Assembly: GCA_030638325.1 (NCBI GenBank)
Contig: DAOWEV010000081.1
Span: 1 to 10,601, forward strand
Length of the DNA: 10,601 bases
From: Bacteroidales bacterium
GTDB lineage: Bacteria; Bacteroidota; Bacteroidia; Bacteroidales; JAGOPY01
Reading direction: 5' to 3'
Shown here one piece after another: positions 6,680-10,601 of the stretch. How positions within the stretch are numbered: the first letter of the stretch is position 1; each line of letters starts with the position of its first letter. Under the pieces are notes generated by a model. The model was not told where the DNA came from and ran no database searches. It was given only the letters and a program-made list of their open reading frames with translations. The position numbers and the translations under genes were made by a program.

Positions 6680-6777
6680 CCACAGATTATTCACAATATT
6701 ATTTATTTTCAAAGGTGTTCATGAAATCACTTCGTTAAGTTCACAGATTATTAAAAATTAAATCTGTGAATCTGTGG
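6680..6777. repeat. Inverted repeat with CCACAGATT / AATCTGTGG ends
   Basis: CCACAGATT at 6680-6688 pairs with AATCTGTGG at 6769-6777. Inside it, TTCACAGATT (6740-6749) pairs with AATCTGTGAA (6761-6770) across an 11 nt loop. Direct repetition of CTGTGAAT/CTGTGG is also visible. Such 'cacagatt' repeats are common intergenic sequences in Bacteroidota; here no gene lies between the arms. Confidence 0.55.
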
Positions 6778-6850
6778 CATATTTTTCAAGTTTTTTTAGA
6801 TAAATGTCTTTTTGAACTGAATTCAAAGTTGAAAGTTTAAAAGTTAGGTT

Positions 6851-8815
6851 ATGATTAAAAAGAGCTTATTTCTCCCGGTATTTTTTTTCCTTGTAAACGT
6901 TGTCCTCGCTGGTCCCGTTGAGGACATGATCAAAGGATCGGGTTGCAAGAAAGATTATCCCGGGGCCAATGTACTGGTCATTTTCGACAGTACCACCGTG
7001 GATGTCCAGGAAAGCGGATTGAGTTATGTCAACTCCCATAAATTGTATAAAGTACTCACAAGTAAGGGCGCCTTAAATCTGAATGTGATCAAATATTACT
7101 ATGATCCGCAGTCGGCTTATGTCGATATTAAGAAAGTCGTGATATACCGTAAAGGCGGTGGCGTTGAAGAGCTGAATGTCGATCAGGTCCTTGATTATCC
7201 CCAGCCGGCACGGGGAATTTACTGGGGCGCGAGGGAGAAAATGATTGGGATAGGAAGACTCGAACCGGGGGATGCCGTGGAAGTATTTTTGTTCCGTAAA
7301 GGATTCACCTACGCCCTGTTGCAGGGTGAAGATGAAAAGTATATCCCGCCCATGCGAGGTCATTATTATGACATTGTGGAATTCTGGAGTTCCAATCCTG
7401 TCATCGAGAAGTTTTACCGTGTAAAACTGCCCCAGAACAAGCTTGTTCAATACGAATTTTATAATGGTGAAATTCAGTCTTCTGTGGTTCTCGAAAACGG
7501 TAAATTGATTTATACTTTCATCAAGAGAGACATGATGCCCATGAAGCGAAAACCAGGTATGGTAGCTCTGTCGGATGTGGCTCCCAAACTGCTGATCTCA
7601 ACCAGTCCCGACTGGTTTGCTAAATCCATCTGGTTTTATAATGTAAATGAAGATTACGGGAGTTTTGAATTTACCCCGGAGATAAAATCCAAAGTCGATG
7701 AGATCCTTGCAGGGGCAAGGAACGAGATGGACTCGATTTCCAGGTTAACCCACTGGGTGGCTGATGAGATCAGGTATTCCGGAATATCCATGGGCCCAGG
7801 CGAAGGATTTACACTGCACAAAGGAGATATGACATTTACCGACCGCTGCGGTGTCTGTAAAGACAAGGCAGGGATGCTGGTGACCATGCTGCGTGCGGCA
7901 GGGTTCGAATCTTATGCTGCCATGACCATGGCCGGGTCCAGGATTGACTATATCCCGGCCGACCAGTTCAATCACAGTGTAACTGTTGTTAAATTATCCA
8001 GCGGTGAATACCGCTTGCTGGACCCCACCTGGGTACCTTTCGTGAGAGAGCTCTGGTCGAGCGCTGAGCAACAGCAAAACTATCTGATGGGGCTACCTGA
8101 AGGCGCCGATCTGAAAATCACGCCTCTATCCCCACCCGAGAAACACTTTATCCGGATCTATGGGAATGCCGAACTGGCTTCAGACGGCTCACTTACAGGG
8201 GAGCTTACGGTCATGGCTGAAGGACAATCAGATGCTGCCCTCAGAAGAATGTTTACCTCATCCTATAAGAACCTCTGGGAAAACAATATTGAAAGAGCAA
8301 TCAGAGCCGTCCACCCGTCCGTCAGGATCACAGAGACCAATTATACCGACCCATACCAATATCAGACAGGCCCCATAAAGCTAAAGATCAAATATGAGAT
8401 TTCGGATTATGCTATCGTTACTGAAAAAGAGATCATCATTCACACTTTCATAGGTTCAGGTATTTTCAAACGTGGTATGTCTCACCTTTACCAGAATACT
8501 TCTTTGGAAGAAAGGGAATATCCGTTTCGGGATCGTTGCTCAAGATTTGTGAAATTCAATGAGTCTATTAAATTGCCGGGTGATTATGATCTTATCTATG
8601 CCCCGGCATATGAGACTTTTCAGGATGAAACAGCCGGAGTTGAAGGGGAATTCAGCCTCAGCTTATCAGGAAAAACCCTGCGGATGATACAAGTGATCAT
8701 ATTCAAAAAACGGGTCTATGAAGCCGATGAGTGGCCTTCCTACAGAAAGGCTGTAATGGCTCAAAAGTCTTTCATGGAAGAACCCGTCATTCTCAAGGTA
8801 AAAGGTACAAAGTAA
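6851..8815 (+). CDS. Exported DUF3857 and transglutaminase-like protein with intact catalytic triad
   Basis: This 654-residue protein has a signal peptide (residues 1-20, cleavage after VLA). Residues about 45-230 form a DUF3857 domain, recognisable from SHKLYKVL, a VxIYRKGGGVEEL strand and the LEPGDAVEVFLF turn. Residues about 280-400 are a transglutaminase-like domain. CGVCKDKA supplies the nucleophile C336, FNHSVTVV supplies H375 and RLLDPTW supplies D391, so the triad is complete. The C-terminal 250 residues are beta-rich, as in DUF3858-type regions. By family knowledge such proteins are periplasmic or envelope proteins, but their reaction (peptide bond hydrolysis or crosslinking) is not established. 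The start ATG is supported by the signal peptide; no Shine-Dalgarno sequence is seen, and the preceding bases belong to the heptad repeat. The stop is 11 bp before a paralogous gene, so the two are almost certainly one operon. Confidence 0.88.
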   Translation: MIKKSLFLPVFFFLVNVVLAGPVEDMIKGSGCKKDYPGANVLVIFDSTTVDVQESGLSYVNSHKLYKVLTSKGALNLNVIKYYYDPQSAYVDIKKVVIYRKGGGVEELNVDQVLDYPQPARGIYWGAREKMIGIGRLEPGDAVEVFLFRKGFTYALLQGEDEKYIPPMRGHYYDIVEFWSSNPVIEKFYRVKLPQNKLVQYEFYNGEIQSSVVLENGKLIYTFIKRDMMPMKRKPGMVALSDVAPKLLISTSPDWFAKSIWFYNVNEDYGSFEFTPEIKSKVDEILAGARNEMDSISRLTHWVADEIRYSGISMGPGEGFTLHKGDMTFTDRCGVCKDKAGMLVTMLRAAGFESYAAMTMAGSRIDYIPADQFNHSVTVVKLSSGEYRLLDPTWVPFVRELWSSAEQQQNYLMGLPEGADLKITPLSPPEKHFIRIYGNAELASDGSLTGELTVMAEGQSDAALRRMFTSSYKNLWENNIERAIRAVHPSVRITETNYTDPYQYQTGPIKLKIKYEISDYAIVTEKEIIIHTFIGSGIFKRGMSHLYQNTSLEEREYPFRDRCSRFVKFNESIKLPGDYDLIYAPAYETFQDETAGVEGEFSLSLSGKTLRMIQVIIFKKRVYEADEWPSYRKAVMAQKSFMEEPVILKVKGTK

Positions 8816-8826
8816 AAAATAAAAAG

Positions 8827-10601
8827 ATGCGAATAAAAACCGTTAAAATTATTGTTATATGCCTTGTCTTTGCAAGTATTTTGCCATTGGCAAACAGGGC
8901 ACAGGAAAATGCTGATGCTGTTTATCAGAAGTTGGTGAAAGAATATACTTTATACAATGATGGAAGCTTCGATTTACACTACCACAAAGAGTTGAAATTA
9001 TTGACCCACTATTCATTTCAGCGATTGTTCGGGGAGACATTTATAGTGTATAATCCTGAATTCCAGGAATTGAAAATAAACTATTCCTACACTGTCATGG
9101 CTGATGGGAAGGAAATTCAAACGCCGGAAAATGCATTTAATGAGTTGCTTCCCCGTTTTGCCAAAGATGCCCCCGCCTTCAATAACTTAAGGGAGATGGT
9201 GGTAACACATACGGGTACGGAAAAAGGCGCTGTCATTAATCTTGATTATACCATTCATTCAAACAAGGAATTCATGCCTTTCCTGATGGAGAATATATGG
9301 ATAGGTGAACGCATCCCCGTTCAGGAGATGCAGGTCATCGTGAGGTTACCGGAGGATATCCCCCTGCATTACAAAGCCTGTAATATCAGGACCGGACCGG
9401 ACACTTTCAGTGACCGGGGAACAACTGTTTATACCTGGTTGTTCAGGGAGCTGCAAGGCATTCCGTATGAAACTATGGCTAATCACGATAAAATGCCCCG
9501 GCTGGTTTTTAGCACAGCGAGAGACTTCACAATGGCATACTTTTCATTTGTAAACCAGGAAGCCTTCTGGCAGGATCTGAATCCTGAAATATCGAAAGCT
9601 GTTGAAGAAATCACGGCTACAAGCAAAGATGAATTAGATATCATCCTGGATCTGCAAAAACTGGTAGTTAAAGATATTAAAACCATCCATGTCTCTCCAC
9701 GCCTCACAGGATTCAGGTACCGCACCCCAAATGACGTTTGGAACAGTGCGTATGGAACCAGCCTTGAAAAATCTATTTTACTGGCACGAATGCTGCTAAA
9801 AGCCAATATCAATGCTTTTCCCGTTGCCGAAATACCCTCAAGCTTCTTTGATAAAGAAATTGGCGACCTGAACCTTTTTAAAACGTTTCTTGTGCAGGTG
9901 AACCCTAAAAAATATAGTAGATGGTATTTATCAGCCACCAGCGATCAAGACAGGAATTACATTTACAATCTTGACCACAAAGTAATGATCCAATTAGACG
10001 CTGCTGTGGAGAGCCTCAGGGTATTCGAAGAAAAGCCCGGGATCAATGATCTCCTATTAAATGGCGAATGGGTTTTTAAGGACACTAGTAAAATTACGGG
10101 TCAGATTGAAGTCCGGCTTTCTGATTATGCCAGCCCGTATATAACGCTCAGAAAAGACTCGTCTGCAATGAAAACATTAGTGTCAACAGGCAATTTCTCA
10201 GAAAATATCAAGGAGGCTCATATCGAAAGGCTTTCTGAGAAAAACCTGACGTTTATCTTAGAGACTGAAAATGATAAACCAGCGACATCATATAATGGTT
10301 ATTTCATCTTTCAACTTCCTGTCCTTAAAAATGGCATTGAGAGCTGGCGCCTGGGCTCCCTGCCGGATAATAGAACAACCCCCCTGAGACTTCCATATGA
10401 TATAAAGGAAGAATACAAGTTCAGGCTTGAATTACCTTCAGGCTATACCTATATTACCGAAAATGCCATCATAGAAGTTAAAAATGAGATTGGCACATTA
10501 TACATCCGGGTGGTTCGCAATTATAATGTGATTGAGATAGAGCGAAAGCTTCAGATTTCAAAAACTGACATTGGCCCCGGTCTGTATAAGGAATTGATTC
10601 A
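8827..10601 (+). CDS. Exported DUF3857 protein with degenerate transglutaminase-like domain (3' end missing)
   Basis: The frame stays open from ATG 8827 to the window end, giving 591 complete codons. A signal peptide covers about residues 1-25 (ends NRA, then QENADA). Residues about 35-215 form a DUF3857 domain (YNPEFQELKINYSY, ADGKEIQTPENAF, LREMVVTHTG). Residues about 240-375 align with the transglutaminase-like domain of the gene before it: GFRYRTPNDVW matches its GFTLHKGDMTF, and GTSLEKSILLARMLL matches VCKDKAGMLVTML. At the triad positions this protein has S312, K352 and S369 instead of Cys, His and Asp. Spacing is nearly the same (40 and 17 residues versus 39 and 16), which supports the alignment. 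It is therefore probably a non-catalytic paralogue that may partner or regulate the upstream enzyme. The rest is beta-rich. It follows the upstream gene by 11 bp. Confidence 0.85.
   Translation, partial: MRIKTVKIIVICLVFASILPLANRAQENADAVYQKLVKEYTLYNDGSFDLHYHKELKLLTHYSFQRLFGETFIVYNPEFQELKINYSYTVMADGKEIQTPENAFNELLPRFAKDAPAFNNLREMVVTHTGTEKGAVINLDYTIHSNKEFMPFLMENIWIGERIPVQEMQVIVRLPEDIPLHYKACNIRTGPDTFSDRGTTVYTWLFRELQGIPYETMANHDKMPRLVFSTARDFTMAYFSFVNQEAFWQDLNPEISKAVEEITATSKDELDIILDLQKLVVKDIKTIHVSPRLTGFRYRTPNDVWNSAYGTSLEKSILLARMLLKANINAFPVAEIPSSFFDKEIGDLNLFKTFLVQVNPKKYSRWYLSATSDQDRNYIYNLDHKVMIQLDAAVESLRVFEEKPGINDLLLNGEWVFKDTSKITGQIEVRLSDYASPYITLRKDSSAMKTLVSTGNFSENIKEAHIERLSEKNLTFILETENDKPATSYNGYFIFQLPVLKNGIESWRLGSLPDNRTTPLRLPYDIKEEYKFRLELPSGYTYITENAIIEVKNEIGTLYIRVVRNYNVIEIERKLQISKTDIGPGLYKELI

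Larger units (their letters stand above)
6464..6850. other. Divergent intergenic region with short repeats
   Basis: This 387 bp AT-rich spacer separates the divergent phosphoesterase gene and the DUF3857 operon. It contains a candidate promoter for the phosphoesterase, a degenerate heptad array (6562-6646), an inverted repeat (6680-6777) and a second short run of the heptad ending at the start codon at 6851. No reading frame with recognisable features was found in it. Confidence 0.65.

Noticed and set aside
9483..9938. 151-codon minus-strand open frame inside the second DUF3857 gene
   Set aside because: It is antisense to a well-supported reading frame with a signal peptide and alignable domains, and it shows no family features of its own.
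1..10601. A defence or other multi-gene accessory system
   Set aside because: The nucleotidyltransferase is the only gene with toxin-antitoxin links, and it has no partner. The remaining genes are housekeeping or envelope proteins with unrelated roles.

Overview
The window looks like a chromosomal segment of a member of the Bacteroidota, probably an uncultured Bacteroidales-like or related lineage. Two proteins end in the YPNP-type C-terminal sorting domain of the type IX secretion system (T9SS), which is essentially confined to this phylum. Starts lack strong Shine-Dalgarno sequences, several upstream regions carry matches to the phylum's TAnnTTTG -7 promoter box, and two genes encode DUF3857/transglutaminase proteins of a type common there. 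No rRNA, tRNA, CRISPR array or intact transposase gene was seen.

Layout. Bases 1-1005 (+) are the 3' end of a secreted beta-propeller-like protein with a T9SS tail. It is followed by tadA (1054-1500, +), the tRNA wobble adenosine deaminase. The next 321 bp gap holds what I read as the collapsed remnant of a four-helix-bundle (23S rRNA intervening-sequence type) gene between its characteristic inverted flanking repeats. A rhamnulose-1-phosphate aldolase, rhaD (1822-2613, +), stands alone without other rhamnose genes. It converges on a small MNT-type nucleotidyltransferase (2685-3002, -) and a 662-residue leucine-rich-repeat-like secreted protein (3082-5070, -) built of two related modules with 7 and 9 repeats of exactly 24 residues and a T9SS tail.

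The 469 bp gap upstream of that gene is filled by a mirror-symmetric cluster of six hairpins resembling a REP doublet. A calcineurin-like phosphoesterase lipoprotein follows (5540-6463, -). It diverges from a two-gene operon (6851-8815 and 8827 to beyond the window, +) across a 387 bp region made of a degenerate 7-8 bp tandem array and an inverted repeat.

The operon encodes two exported DUF3857/transglutaminase-fold proteins. The first keeps the Cys-His-Asp triad. The second has Ser, Lys and Ser at the matching positions and is probably a pseudoenzyme. This active/inactive pair is the most interesting functional signal in the window. Otherwise the genes are mostly unrelated housekeeping and cell-envelope genes separated by repeat-rich spacers; I see no clear defence island or other complete multi-gene system.
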